In this document: positions 16,371 through 25,538 of the stretch, piece after piece | How positions within the stretch are numbered: the stretch's first letter is position 1 | How the letters are laid out: every line of letters begins with the position of its first letter | NCBI RefSeq assembly: GCF_000716675.1 | Contig: NZ_JNXT01000067.1 | Location: forward strand, 1 to 44,306 | Origin: Streptomyces alboflavus | Lineage (GTDB): Bacteria > Actinomycetota > Actinomycetes > Streptomycetales > Streptomycetaceae | DNA: 44,306 nt | Direction of reading: 5' to 3' | Notes under the pieces: model-generated | What the model saw: only the letters and a program-made list of their open reading frames with translations | Told to the model about the DNA's origin: nothing | Database searches by the model: none | Position numbers and translations under genes: made by a program

Positions 16371-17309
16371 GTGCGAGCCATAAATAGGGGCAAGCAACCC
16401 AGCCTGGCGCAGCTGCGCGCCTTCGCGGCCGTGGCCGAGCATCTGCACTTCAGGGACGCGGCGGCAGCAATCGGGATGAGTCAGCCCGCGCTGTCCGGCG
16501 CGGTGTCCGCCCTGGAGGAGGCACTGGGTGTCCAGCTCCTGGAGCGCACGACGCGCAAGGTGCTGCTGTCCCCGGCGGGGGAGCGGCTCGCGGTGCGCGC
16601 GAAGGCGGTCCTCGACGAGGTCGAGGCGCTGATGGAGGAGGCGGACGCGGTGAAGGCGCCGTTCACCGGCGCGCTGCGGCTCGGCGTGATCCCGACGGTG
16701 GCGCCGTACCTGCTGCCGACGGTGCTCGCCCTCGTCCACGAGAAGTACCCGGACCTGGACCTCCAGGTGCACGAGGAACAGACGTCCTCGCTCCTTGAGG
16801 GCCTCGCGGCGGGACGGCTCGACCTGCTGCTGCTCGCCGTGCCGCTCGGGGTACCGGGCGTCACCGAACTGCCGCTCTTCGACGAGGACTTCGTCCTGGT
16901 CACGCCGCTCGACCACTGGCTGGGCGGCCGCGAGGGCATTCCCCGCGAGGCGCTGCGCGAGCTGAACCTGCTGCTGCTCGACGAGGGCCACTGCCTGCGG
17001 GACCAGGCCCTGGACATCTGCCGCGAGGTGGGGCGCGGGGACGCGCCCGTCACCACGACCGCCGCCGGTCTCTCCACCCTCGTCCAACTCGTCGCGGGCG
17101 GCCTCGGCGTGACCCTGCTGCCGCGCACGGCGGTCCGCGTCGAGACGAGCCGCAGCAGCCAGCTCCTGACGGGGTACTTCGCCGACCCGGCGCCGACGCG
17201 GAGGGTGGCCCTCGCGATGCGTACGGGTGCCGCGCGGGCGGCGGAGTACGAGGAACTGGCGGGCGCCCTGCGGGAGGCGCTGCGGCCGCTGCCGGTACGG
17301 GTGTTGTGA
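16371..17309 (+). CDS. oxyR: OxyR, LysR-type peroxide-sensing regulator
   Basis: This encodes 312 aa from GTG 16371 with CGGAGG upstream. The N-terminal helix-turn-helix (about residues 11-70) has LAQLRAFAAVAEHLHF and MSQPALSGAVSALEE. The effector domain contains DEGHCLRDQALDIC, whose Cys208 and Cys217 correspond to the H2O2-oxidised disulfide pair of OxyR. It is divergent from ahpCD with a shared control region and should activate ahpC under peroxide. It may also affect the catalase gene at 23942-25387, though no matching half-sites were found there. Confidence 0.95.
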   Translation: MRAINRGKQPSLAQLRAFAAVAEHLHFRDAAAAIGMSQPALSGAVSALEEALGVQLLERTTRKVLLSPAGERLAVRAKAVLDEVEALMEEADAVKAPFTGALRLGVIPTVAPYLLPTVLALVHEKYPDLDLQVHEEQTSSLLEGLAAGRLDLLLLAVPLGVPGVTELPLFDEDFVLVTPLDHWLGGREGIPREALRELNLLLLDEGHCLRDQALDICREVGRGDAPVTTTAAGLSTLVQLVAGGLGVTLLPRTAVRVETSRSSQLLTGYFADPAPTRRVALAMRTGAARAAEYEELAGALREALRPLPVRVL

Positions 17310-17353
17310 GGCGGCGGGCCGGGTGAGGCGACGCGTGGGGTGACGCAATGGGT

Positions 17354-17382
17354 GGGGGCACACAGCCCAGCTGTGTGCCCCC
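17354..17382. terminator. bidirectional terminator between oxyR and the FtsX gene
   Basis: GGGGGCACACAG, loop CCCAG, CTGTGTGCCCCC is a perfect 12-bp stem. It is centred in the 103-bp gap between two convergent genes. Confidence 0.75.
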
Positions 17383-17412
17383 GCCCACGCCTGACGGTTC
17401 CCCCCTCGGGAG

Positions 17413-19842
17413 CTACTCCGTACGGAGCCCGTCCGGCCGCATCATCCGCCACAGGGCGGGCAGGCTCAGGAGCGTCACCACCGCGACCAGTGCCGCGCCC
17501 GCCGCGCCCAGCGGCAGGAACACCAGCCAGTCGGTGACCCCCTTGTCCACCATCCGGCACATCACGGCCCCGAGCGCCAGACCGCCGGTGACGGCGAGGC
17601 CGAGGCCGAGCACCACGGGGACGGCCGTCTGCCACAGCACCGACCAGGCCATCGACGAGCGCCGGGTGCCGAAGGCCGTCAGGGCCGCCAGGAGCCGCTT
17701 GCGCTCCCGCAGTTGCTCCAGCGTGGAGACCAGCATGGACGCCGCGATCAGCATCATGGTGGCGATCGCGCCCGCCTGCAGGCCCTTCTGCACGGAGGCG
17801 TACTGCTTGTCGCGCTCGATCATGCGGATCGTGTACACCCGGATGAGCGGATCGATCTGGGTGGCCGCGTTGCGCACGTACTCCTCGGCGTCCGTGACCT
17901 TCGGGTCGATCTGCACCAGGGCCTGGGTGCTCGCGCCCGGCAGCTTCGCCACGTCGATCGCCCCGGGGGTCACGAAGATGCCGTTGTAGCTGTCGCCCAC
18001 CGGGTCGGGGCGCGAGGTGATCGTGCGGGCCGACTTCGGCAGCGTCCACGGGACGTGCTTCCCGCGCCCCTCGCTCGCGTAGTCGCCCCAGCTCTCGCTG
18101 TTGAGGTCCACCTTCTTGCCGGGCCGCGCCGTCTGGTCCACCCACGCGTCCATCTCGCGGTCCCCGGAGTGCACGATGAACGCGTCGCCGTCCTTGCAGG
18201 AGGTGACCCGGGCCAGCTCGCGCAGGGTCGCGCAGGTGCCGACCGACAGTTCCGTGGTGGGCCGGATGTCGTCGGCCTTCTTCAGCTCGCCCGGCTTGAC
18301 CACGTACGCGGAGACCCGGCCCATGACGCTCTTGACGCCCTTCGCGGAGCTGAAGTCGTCGATCATCCGCTGGGCCAGCGTGCCGCTGGCCTCCGGCGAG
18401 CTGACGTTGAGCTGGGCCCGCCGCGGGTCCTGGGCGGTGGTGGTGTTGAAGTCGTCGTGCATGGACGCGAAGAGCATCTGCAGCGCGACCGCTCCCGCCA
18501 CCGCGACCGTGATGCCGCTGACCGCGCGGGCCGCCGTGCCGCTGCTCAACTGCAGCCGCCGGGTGGCGAGCTGCCACGGCACGGGCCCGCCGCGCAGCCT
18601 GGCCACGGCCGCCTCGACCAGCCAGGGCATCAGCGTCGCGAGGCCCACCAGGACGAGGGTGGCGCCCGCGGCGATGGAGTACACCTGCACGTTCTCGCCC
18701 ACGGTGCGGGTCACCTGGTCCTGGTTGAGCAGGATCACCAGGCCGCCGATCGGCAGCACCAGCCGCCACCACAGCCGCCGCTTGCGCGCCGTCGTGCTGC
18801 GTACGACACCGAGGGGTTCGATGGCCACGGCGCGCAGCGAGACCAGGGTGACGAGCACGGACGAGACCGGCACGGCCACCGCGATCAGCGCGGTGAGTCC
18901 GGGCATCGGCACCATGTCGGAGGGGAACGCGCTGACCTTCCAGATGTCGACGACGCCCACCAACTGCCGTACGCCGAGGAAGAACACGGCACCGAGCGCG
19001 AGACCGAGGAGGGCGCCGAAGAGCGCCTCGCCCGCCGCGATCCGGCGCACCGCCCGCCGGTCGGCGCCGACGAGCCGCAGCGCCGCGAGGCGCTGGTCGC
19101 GCCGCTCGCCGCCGAAGCGCACCGCGGTGCCGATGAAGATGAGCACCGGGGTGAGCAGCACGACGCAGATCAGGACGACGAGCACGACCAGGAGCGGGTC
19201 GAGCGGCTCGGCCGGTTCGTTGTAGCCGAAGTCCTTGATGCGGTGAGCGCCCTGCTCCTTGGTGAGGGTGTCGGAACCCGTGTAGTAGTAGAGCTCCTTG
19301 GGGCTCATCAGGCCCGCGTCGCCGATGGTGCCCGTGACGCGGAAGTCCTTGAAGCGCTCCTTGAGGAGCTCGCCCTCGGAGCTGTTCATCAGGTCGCGCA
19401 GGGCGGGCGAGACCAGCATCTCGCCGCCCTTCGGCAGCTTCTTCACGCCGGGCGGGAGCACCGGGTGGCCGCCGTCGGCGCGCACCGAGCGGCCGCCGAT
19501 CTCCGAGTCGCGGAAGTCGGTGCCCGCGTCGACGATCAGGATCGTCGAGTCGGAGCGGTCGATCTTCTTGGCGGCCATGGTGTCCGCGGGCTGGCGGGCC
19601 GTCGCGCGGGCGTCGCGGTTGGCGAGCAGGTCGGGCACCGAGGCGGCGCCGAGAAGCAGCGCGACGCCGAGGCCCACGCCGACGGCGGTGAGCCCGGTGC
19701 GCACCCAGCCCTCCCGGCCGCCGCCGACCGCGAACCGGATGCCCATGACGAGGTCGCGGAGCCAGGCGCGGGCGCCGGTGGGGCCGGTCGGCCGGCCCCC
19801 GGCGTCGGGCGGCGCCACCGGCTTCGTACGGGTCGTGCTCAT
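17413..19842 (-). CDS. FtsX-like ABC transporter permease
   Basis: This 809-aa permease has an N-terminal transmembrane segment (GLTAVGVGLGVALLLGAA), a large extracytoplasmic loop and the first FtsX block at about residues 215-350. After central helices there is a second extracytoplasmic domain (about 450-660) and a final FtsX block near 670-800. This is the duplicated MacB/LolC-like layout typical of actinobacterial export systems. It starts at ATG 19842, overlapping the ATPase stop by 4 nt (ATGA), so it is coupled. It is the last gene of a padR-ATPase-permease operon. The likely role is mechanotransmission or extrusion of a lipid, peptide or antibiotic; the substrate is unknown. Confidence 0.9.
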   Translation of the reverse strand: MSTTRTKPVAPPDAGGRPTGPTGARAWLRDLVMGIRFAVGGGREGWVRTGLTAVGVGLGVALLLGAASVPDLLANRDARATARQPADTMAAKKIDRSDSTILIVDAGTDFRDSEIGGRSVRADGGHPVLPPGVKKLPKGGEMLVSPALRDLMNSSEGELLKERFKDFRVTGTIGDAGLMSPKELYYYTGSDTLTKEQGAHRIKDFGYNEPAEPLDPLLVVLVVLICVVLLTPVLIFIGTAVRFGGERRDQRLAALRLVGADRRAVRRIAAGEALFGALLGLALGAVFFLGVRQLVGVVDIWKVSAFPSDMVPMPGLTALIAVAVPVSSVLVTLVSLRAVAIEPLGVVRSTTARKRRLWWRLVLPIGGLVILLNQDQVTRTVGENVQVYSIAAGATLVLVGLATLMPWLVEAAVARLRGGPVPWQLATRRLQLSSGTAARAVSGITVAVAGAVALQMLFASMHDDFNTTTAQDPRRAQLNVSSPEASGTLAQRMIDDFSSAKGVKSVMGRVSAYVVKPGELKKADDIRPTTELSVGTCATLRELARVTSCKDGDAFIVHSGDREMDAWVDQTARPGKKVDLNSESWGDYASEGRGKHVPWTLPKSARTITSRPDPVGDSYNGIFVTPGAIDVAKLPGASTQALVQIDPKVTDAEEYVRNAATQIDPLIRVYTIRMIERDKQYASVQKGLQAGAIATMMLIAASMLVSTLEQLRERKRLLAALTAFGTRRSSMAWSVLWQTAVPVVLGLGLAVTGGLALGAVMCRMVDKGVTDWLVFLPLGAAGAALVAVVTLLSLPALWRMMRPDGLRTE

Positions 19843-20525
19843 ACCAGGCGCTCCATGTCACGGGACTTGCCGTCGCGCACGACGACCTCGCGGTCGGAGT
19901 AGGCGGCGACCCGGGTCTCGTGCGTGACGAGGACGACGGCGGCGTGGGTGGAGCGGGCGGCGTCGGTGAGCAGTTCCATCACGCGCTCGCCGTTGAGGGA
20001 GTCGAGGGCGCCGGTGGGCTCGTCCGCGAACAGCACGCGCGGGTTGGTGACGAGGGAGCGGGCCACGGCCACGCGCTGGCCCTGGCCGCCGGAGGCCTGG
20101 CCGGGGCGCTTGTCGCGGACGTCGTCGACCTCCAGGCGCTCCATCCAGCTCAGCGCGGTCCGCTCGGCGTCCTTGCGCTTGGCGCCGTTGAGCCGCAGCG
20201 GCAGCGCGACGTTCTCCAGGCACGTCAGCTCCGGGACGAGCTGGCCGAACTGGAACACGAACCCGAACTCGCTGCGGCGCAGCGCGCTGAGCGCGGCGTC
20301 GCTCATGCCGGTCAGGCTCCGCCCGTTGTACGTGATCTCGCCCGCGTCAGGGCGCACGATCCCGGCGAGGCAGTGCAGGAGCGTGGACTTGCCGGAGCCC
20401 GAGGGGCCCATCACGGCGACGACCTCGCCGGGGTGGATGGAGAACGCGGCGCCGTCGAGCGCGGTGGTCGGGCCGTAGGCCTTGCGCAGCCCGTCTGCGG
20501 TGAGCAGGGAACCAGCGGGGGTCAT
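19839..20525 (-). CDS. ABC transporter ATP-binding protein (MacB/LolD type)
   Basis: This encodes 228 aa. The start is ATG 20525 (MTPAGSLLTADGLRKAYG), overlapping the padR stop as ATGA; a much longer open frame upstream is only the padR gene in another frame. Walker A GPSGSGKSTL lies at residues 40-49, the signature ASGGQGQRVAVARSL begins at 144 (Ala replaces the usual Leu), Walker B VLFADEPTGALDS begins at 164, and the switch His is in VLVTHE near 201. TGALDS after Walker B is typical of the MacB/LolD/FtsE branch. It pairs with the FtsX-like permease directly downstream. Confidence 0.95.
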   Translation of the reverse strand: MTPAGSLLTADGLRKAYGPTTALDGAAFSIHPGEVVAVMGPSGSGKSTLLHCLAGIVRPDAGEITYNGRSLTGMSDAALSALRRSEFGFVFQFGQLVPELTCLENVALPLRLNGAKRKDAERTALSWMERLEVDDVRDKRPGQASGGQGQRVAVARSLVTNPRVLFADEPTGALDSLNGERVMELLTDAARSTHAAVVLVTHETRVAAYSDREVVVRDGKSRDMERLV

Positions 20526-21049
20526 GAGGGGAGCACCTCCTTGGCGAGCTTGCCCAGTCGGGCGGAGGTGAGCTCCAGCCAGCGCAGGTCGGCTTCGAGA
20601 TGGAACAGGGCGTGGTCGCAGATGAGCTGATCGGCGAGATCGCCCTTCCGCTTGCGGTCGGTGAGGATCCGCATCAGGCGCAGATGCTCCGCGCGCTGGG
20701 TGTCGAGGATGTCGGCGGCGTCGCGGTGGGTGAGCAGCGCGAGGACGACCTTGGTGTAGAGCGTCGACTGGAGATACGGCTCCGGCTTCTCCGGGGTCGC
20801 CAGCCACCGCTGGACATCGGTGATGCCCGCCTCGGTGATGGCGTACCGCTTCCGCTCGGGGCCGCCGCCCGCCTCCACGCCGTCGACCTCGACGAGGCCG
20901 TTCTTCAGGAGCCGGGACATGGTCGAGTAGACCTGGCCGTAGTGCAGCGGCTTGTCGTGCCCGAACTTCTCGTCGAAGGCGCGCTTGAGGTCGTAGCCGT
21001 GGCGGGGCCCTGATTCGAGGAGCCCGAGGAGGGTGTGACCGATGGACAT
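20522..21049 (-). CDS. PadR-family transcriptional regulator
   Basis: This encodes 175 aa from ATG 21049 (MSIGHTLLGLLESGPRHGYD). The frame is open 43 codons upstream, but those codons run through the operator. The PadR winged helix is clear: GYDLKRAFDEKFG, YGQVYSTMSRLLKNGLVEVD and RKRYAITEAG. A C-terminal helical dimerisation domain (Vir_act_alpha_C type) follows. It is the first gene of the operon with the ABC ATPase and permease. A -10 box (TATAGT) 7 nt upstream, no ribosome-binding site and a 30-bp palindrome over the promoter point to a leaderless, autorepressed transcript. The ligand is probably a transported or toxic small molecule. Confidence 0.93.
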   Translation of the reverse strand: MSIGHTLLGLLESGPRHGYDLKRAFDEKFGHDKPLHYGQVYSTMSRLLKNGLVEVDGVEAGGGPERKRYAITEAGITDVQRWLATPEKPEPYLQSTLYTKVVLALLTHRDAADILDTQRAEHLRLMRILTDRKRKGDLADQLICDHALFHLEADLRWLELTSARLGKLAKEVLPS

Positions 21050-21056
21050 GCGGAGC

Positions 21057-21062
21057 ACTATA
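21057..21062 (-). promoter_or_regulatory. -10 element TATAGT of the padR operon, leaderless
   Basis: On the minus strand TATAGT is followed by GCTCCGC and the ATG at 21049. TACACA, 18 nt further upstream, is a fair -35 (4 of 6 to TTGACA). Both hexamers lie within or at the edge of the palindromic operator. Confidence 0.7.
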
Positions 21063-21088
21063 CACATCACGTATACGTGGTGTGTATA
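21059..21088. promoter_or_regulatory. 30-bp palindromic operator, probable PadR site
   Basis: The left half TATACACATCACGTA is the reverse complement of the right half TACGTGGTGTGTATA at 14 of 15 positions. The inner CACGTATACGTG and outer TATACAC/GTGTATA are perfect. It covers the padR core promoter, 10 bp before the start codon, as expected for autorepression. Confidence 0.8.
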
Positions 21089-21365
21089 CGCGCAGTGTCT
21101 AGGTCGGCGGGCGCCTGTGTGTTCGGTTCGCGGGCAACCGTCCGTGGCCCTGGTGAGTCGATTTGGGTGGGACAGCACTGGTTCCCCTGGGCCGGGTGCT
21201 GATTGTCACGTCCGGAAAAGGCCGGATCGTGGGGCGTTTGTCCACTGGCGCGGTGTTAGCTTCATGAGCTGACCTGAGGTGTCGGCGGGCATGCGGCGGC
21301 ATGGACCCGAGCACGACGCACACACGCGGTACGAAGACGACGAGACGAAGCGGAGCGCCACAGTC

Positions 21366-23858
21366 ATGGGCCGAGCGGAAGAGCGAAAAGCGCGGCAGCG
21401 CGGAGCGCGCCGAGCAGCGCGCCCCCGCCCGTCCGACGGCGCGCCTGCCACCGGCAGTCCCTCCGTCGGCAGCCCCGCCGGGAGCGGGCCGGGCGCCGAC
21501 CCCGCCGGTGAGGACACCTCGCGCGAGGGCATATCCGGCCCGGGCGAGTCCGGTGACGGCGAGGGCGGCGGCCGCCGTGCCGCCCGCCGCGCCCGCCCGG
21601 CCAAGCCCAAGAAGACCGGCATCCGCCGCTTCTTCACCTGGAAGAAGCTCCTGGGCGCGCTCTTCTCCTTCATCCTGCTGCTGATGCTCGGCTTCGTCGT
21701 GCTCTACCTGGTCGTGGACATCCCCAAGGGCAACGCCGCCGCGCGCCTGCAGAGCAACGTCTACAAGTACAGCGACGGCACGCTCCTCGCCCGCGACGGC
21801 GACGGCGACGTGAACCGCGAGATCATCGACCTGGACAAGATCCCGAAGCCGGTGCAGCGCACGTTCGTCGCCGCCGAGAACAAGTCCTTCTACAAGGACT
21901 CGGGCGTCGACCTGAAGGGCACCGCCCGCGGTGTCCTCAACACGCTGGCCGGCAAGGGCAAGCAGGGCGGCTCGACGATCACCCAGCAGTACGTGAAGAA
22001 CTACTACCTCACGCAGGACCAGACCGTCTCGCGCAAGCTCAAGGAACTGGTCATCTCGCTGAAGGTGGACCGCGAGAAGAGCAAGGACGACATCCTCGCG
22101 GGCTACCTCAACACCGTGTACTACGGCCGCGGCGCCTACGGCATCCAGGCCGCCGCCCAGGCCTACTACGGCGTCGACGCCGAGAAGCTGAACGTCGCCC
22201 AGGGCGCCTACCTCGCCGCGCTCCTGCAGGCCCCCAGCTCCTACGACTGGGCGACGGCCACGCCCACCGGCAAGAAGCTGGTGCGGGAGCGCTGGGACTA
22301 CGTACTGAACAACATGGTCGAGCAGGGCTGGCTCGACTCCGCCGAGCGCGACCGGCTGAAGTTCCCCAAGCCGCACGAGCCGAAGCCCGACCCCGAGATG
22401 AAGGGGCAGACCGGCTATCTGGTCCGGGCCGCCAACGAGGCCATCGAGGCGCAGCTCGTCAAGGAGGGCTACACCAAGTCCGAGGCGGAGGCGCAGCTCA
22501 AGGCGGGCGGCTACACCATCACGCTCAACATCGACCCCAAGAAGCAGCGCCAGCTGGAGAAGGCGGTCGACAACAAGCTCAACGACAAGCTGGAGCCGGG
22601 CAAGAACAAGGCCGACGCGCGCGTGCAGGCCGGTGCGGTCTCCGTCGACCCGAAGACCGGCGGGATCGTCGCGATGTACGGCGGCCGCGACTATCTGAAG
22701 CACTTCACGAACAACGCCACCCGCGCCGACTACCAGCCCGCCTCCACCTTCAAGCCGCTGATCCTCGCCGCCGCCCTGGAGCAGGGCGCGAAGACGCAGG
22801 AGGGCAAGCCGATCACGGCGGACACCATCTACAGCGGCCGCAGCAAGCGCCCCGTCAAGGGCAGCGACATCGGCTTCGCACCGCCCAACGAGGACGGCCG
22901 CTCCTACGGCCCCGTCACCGTCCAGACGGCGATGAACAAGTCCGTCAACTCCGTGTTCGCGCAGATGGGCGTGGACGTCGACATGGACGAGGTCCTGAAG
23001 ACCGCGGGCAAGCTCGGCATGGACGTCAAGGGCCTGCCCGCCGTGCCCGCGCAGACCCTCGGGTCGATGGGCGCGAGCCCGCTGGAGATGGCGGCCGTGT
23101 ACGCGACGCTCGACAACCACGGCAAGCAGGTCACGCCGCAGCTCGTGAAGTCGGTCGAGCACAAGGACCGCTCCGTCGACCTGCCCGACGCCATCGGCGA
23201 CGAGGTCATCAGCCGCGGCGCCGCGGACTCCGTCACGTCCGTCCTGACCGGTGTGGTCGACGACGGTACGGCGCGGGCCTCGGTGCGCGACGCGAGCAAC
23301 CGCAAGGGCCAGTCGGTCGCGGGCAAGACCGGTACGTCCGACGACAACAAGTCGGCCTGGTTCGTGGGCTACACGCCGAAGCTGGTCACGTCGGTCGGCC
23401 TGTTCGGCGAGCAGCCGAAGGACGACGGCAAGTTCAAGCGCGGCGATCAGGTGTCCATGCGGGGCGCGGGCGGCAAGCCGCGCATCGACGGCGGCAGCTT
23501 CCCCGCCGAGGTCTGGGCGGCGTACACGTTCAACGCGACGGGCTCGCGCACCAAGTTCAACCTGAAGACGGACATGGGCTCCGGCGTCGAGGCACCCCCC
23601 GAGCCGACGACCCAGGCTCCCCGGACCCCGACGGCGCCGCCCACCGAGACGGACGACGAGGACAAGGACAAGCCGACGACGCAGCCGCCGTCGACGAAGC
23701 CCCCGTCGACGAAGCCGCCGACGACCCCGTCCACGAAGCCGCCCACGACCCCGACGACGCCGACGAACCCGCCGACGACCCCGACGACGCCACCACCGAC
23801 GTGGGGCATCCCGGACGACCCGGACGACAGAGCGGACCGCTCGGACCGGGCCGACTGA
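21366..23858 (+). CDS. class A penicillin-binding protein (GT51 + transpeptidase)
   Basis: This encodes 830 aa from ATG 21366 (MGRAEERKARQRGARR) with GGAG 11 nt upstream; a GTG at 21279 is an alternative. A basic cytoplasmic tail precedes one membrane helix at about 95-117. The GT51 domain follows with TFVAAENKSFYKD (catalytic Glu near 171), GGSTITQQYVKN and a YYGRGAYGIQAAA motif. The transpeptidase has Ser460 in STFK, SVN at 526-528 and KTG at 654-656, so all active-site motifs are intact. The C-terminus is a Thr/Pro/Lys repeat tail (TTPTTPTNPPTTPTTPP) and an acidic end, probably a wall-spanning region. The enzyme polymerises and crosslinks peptidoglycan. It is divergent from the PadR operon and convergent with the catalase gene. 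Confidence 0.95.
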   Translation: MGRAEERKARQRGARRAARPRPSDGAPATGSPSVGSPAGSGPGADPAGEDTSREGISGPGESGDGEGGGRRAARRARPAKPKKTGIRRFFTWKKLLGALFSFILLLMLGFVVLYLVVDIPKGNAAARLQSNVYKYSDGTLLARDGDGDVNREIIDLDKIPKPVQRTFVAAENKSFYKDSGVDLKGTARGVLNTLAGKGKQGGSTITQQYVKNYYLTQDQTVSRKLKELVISLKVDREKSKDDILAGYLNTVYYGRGAYGIQAAAQAYYGVDAEKLNVAQGAYLAALLQAPSSYDWATATPTGKKLVRERWDYVLNNMVEQGWLDSAERDRLKFPKPHEPKPDPEMKGQTGYLVRAANEAIEAQLVKEGYTKSEAEAQLKAGGYTITLNIDPKKQRQLEKAVDNKLNDKLEPGKNKADARVQAGAVSVDPKTGGIVAMYGGRDYLKHFTNNATRADYQPASTFKPLILAAALEQGAKTQEGKPITADTIYSGRSKRPVKGSDIGFAPPNEDGRSYGPVTVQTAMNKSVNSVFAQMGVDVDMDEVLKTAGKLGMDVKGLPAVPAQTLGSMGASPLEMAAVYATLDNHGKQVTPQLVKSVEHKDRSVDLPDAIGDEVISRGAADSVTSVLTGVVDDGTARASVRDASNRKGQSVAGKTGTSDDNKSAWFVGYTPKLVTSVGLFGEQPKDDGKFKRGDQVSMRGAGGKPRIDGGSFPAEVWAAYTFNATGSRTKFNLKTDMGSGVEAPPEPTTQAPRTPTAPPTETDDEDKDKPTTQPPSTKPPSTKPPTTPSTKPPTTPTTPTNPPTTPTTPPPTWGIPDDPDDRADRSDRAD

Positions 23859-23875
23859 CCGGGCGCCACGGCAAC

Positions 23876-23938
23876 GACCGACGGCCCGGACCAGGGCGAC
23901 CGACGGCCCGGACCAGGGCGACCTGGTCCGGGCCGTCG
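23876..23938. terminator. bidirectional terminator with 17-bp stem and GCGA tetraloop
   Basis: The left arm at 23901-23917 (CGACGGCCCGGACCAGG) pairs perfectly with 23922-23938 around the GNRA-type loop GCGA. A second copy of the left arm occupies 23876-23897, giving an alternative partner. It sits between the convergent PBP and catalase genes. Confidence 0.8.
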
Positions 23939-23941
23939 TGC

Positions 23942-25387
23942 TCAGCCGCCGCCGTCGACCTTCGCCGCGACCCGGTCGCCCAGCCCCTTGTCCACGTTGC
24001 GCCAGTACGCGAGCGCCCGGTCGAGTACGGGCCGGGAGACGCCGTCGAGGAGGTGGCCGCTGATGTTCGACACGAGCCGTTCGCGCTGCGCGTCGTCGAG
24101 CACCTGCCGCACCTGCGTGCCCGCCTGACCGAAGTCGTCGTCCTCGCGGTGCGGCTTGTACGCCTCGCGCACCATCTCGCCCGCCGTCCGCCAGCCCGCC
24201 GGGTCCATGCCCTCCTGGACGGGGGCGGCGGGCCCGCCGTAGGAGTTGGGCGCGTACGGCCGGGCCACGTCGGCCGCCTCGTACCGCATCGGACCGTCCT
24301 TCGCGTACGAGTTGACGGCCGTGTGCGGGCGGTTCGGCGGCAGCTGGGCGTAGTTGGGGCCGATGCGGTAGCGGTGGGTGTCGGGGTACGAGAACAGCCG
24401 CCCGAGCAGCATCTTGTCCGGGGACGGGCCGATGCCGGGCACCATGCTGGAGGGCTCGAACGCGGCCTGCTCGATGTGGATGTGGAAGTCCTCGGGGTTC
24501 TTGTCGAGGCGCATCCGGCCGACCTCGATGAGCGGGTAGTCGCCGTGCGGCCACACCTTCGTCAGGTCGAACGGGTTGAAGCGGTAGTCCGGGGCGTCCT
24601 CGAACGGCATGATCTGCACCTTGAGCGTCCAGCTCGGGTGCTCGCCGCGCGCGATCGACTCGTACAGGTCCCGCCTGTGGGCGTCGCCGTCCGACCCGGC
24701 GAGTTCGTCGGCCTCGTCCTGGGTGAGGAAGTCGATGCCCTGGTCGGTCTTGAAGTGGTACTTCACCCAGAACTTCTCGCCGCCGCCGTTGATCCACATA
24801 TACGTGTGCGAGGAGTAGCCGTTCATGTGGCGGTACGTCTTCGGGATGCCCCGGTCGCCCATCAGCCACGTCACCATGTGCGCGGACTCGGGGGACAGCG
24901 TCCAGAAGTCCCACTGCATGTCGTGGTCGCGCAGACCGCTGGCGGGGGTGCGCTTCTGGGAGCGGATGAAGTCCTGGAACTTGATCGGGTCCCGGACGAA
25001 GAAGATCGGCGTGTTGTTGCCGACCATGTCGTAGTTGCCCTGCTCGGTGTAGAACTTCAGGGCGAAACCGCGGGGGTCGCGCCAGGTGTCGGGCGAGCCC
25101 TGCTCACCGGCGACGGTCGAGAAGCGCGCCAGCATCTCGGTGCGCCTGCCCGGCTGGAACAGGTCGGCCTTGGTGAACTGGCTGACGTCATTGGTGACCT
25201 CGAAGGTCCCGTACGCCCCTGATCCCTTGGCGTGCACCACCCGTTCGGGGACCCGTTCCCGGTTGAACTGGGCCATCTTCTCGATGAGGTAGTGGTCCTG
25301 GAGCAGGATCGGTCCTTCGGACCCGACGGTCAGCGAGTGTTCGTCGCTCTCCACCGGGATCCCGGCGTTGTTCGTCGTGTATGTCAT
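23942..25387 (-). CDS. katA: monofunctional heme catalase, small-subunit (clade 3)
   Basis: This 481-aa protein, at full family length, starts at ATG 25387 ([19 protein letters not shown]). The active-site residues are present: distal His52 in [11 protein letters not shown], Asn125 in [11 protein letters not shown] and the proximal heme ligand Tyr334 in [12 protein letters not shown]. It converts H2O2 to water and oxygen in the cytoplasm. No fur/catR-type regulator is adjacent, although a short inverted repeat (TTGGA/TCCAA) lies 70 bp upstream. The broken SpoIIE-type gene ends about 150 bp upstream on the same strand. Confidence 0.97.
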   Translation of the reverse strand: MTYTTNNAGIPVESDEHSLTVGSEGPILLQDHYLIEKMAQFNRERVPERVVHAKGSGAYGTFEVTNDVSQFTKADLFQPGRRTEMLARFSTVAGEQGSPDTWRDPRGFALKFYTEQGNYDMVGNNTPIFFVRDPIKFQDFIRSQKRTPASGLRDHDMQWDFWTLSPESAHMVTWLMGDRGIPKTYRHMNGYSSHTYMWINGGGEKFWVKYHFKTDQGIDFLTQDEADELAGSDGDAHRRDLYESIARGEHPSWTLKVQIMPFEDAPDYRFNPFDLTKVWPHGDYPLIEVGRMRLDKNPEDFHIHIEQAAFEPSSMVPGIGPSPDKMLLGRLFSYPDTHRYRIGPNYAQLPPNRPHTAVNSYAKDGPMRYEAADVARPYAPNSYGGPAAPVQEGMDPAGWRTAGEMVREAYKPHREDDDFGQAGTQVRQVLDDAQRERLVSNISGHLLDGVSRPVLDRALAYWRNVDKGLGDRVAAKVDGGG

Positions 25388-25458
25388 GAGCGTCCTCCCA
25401 TCGGACGGAGCTCGGGCACACAGGCCAGTGAACTCCGCCGACTGGGTGTCGGCAACAT

Positions 25459-25473
25459 TTGGACGGGATCCAA
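25459..25473 (-). promoter_or_regulatory. inverted repeat TTGGA-N5-TCCAA upstream of the catalase gene
   Basis: TTGGACGGGATCCAA sits in an AT-rich patch about 70-85 bp before the catalase start, within the promoter region. It may be an operator or part of a -35 box. It does not match a box I can name with confidence. Confidence 0.3.
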
Positions 25474-25538
25474 TTTCAGCCCCGGTCCGGCAGGGGGTGG
25501 CCGGGCCCCCGGCCCCGAACGGGGCCGGGGCGACCCCG

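Noticed and set aside
16481..19861. 1126-aa minus-strand open frame across oxyR and the FtsX gene
   Set aside because: It is a GC-driven shadow: low-complexity Arg/Gly/Ala sequence without family motifs, overlapping two well-supported genes.
21099..24914. 1271-aa minus-strand open frame across the PBP and catalase genes
   Set aside because: Shadow of two recognised genes; its sequence is repetitive Val/Arg/Leu typical of antisense frames in high-GC DNA.
25384..25538. C-terminal extension of the SpoIIE-type protein into the catalase gene
   Set aside because: The residues after the frameshift are meaningless, while the HATPase domain is intact in the neighbouring frame and stops at 25539.
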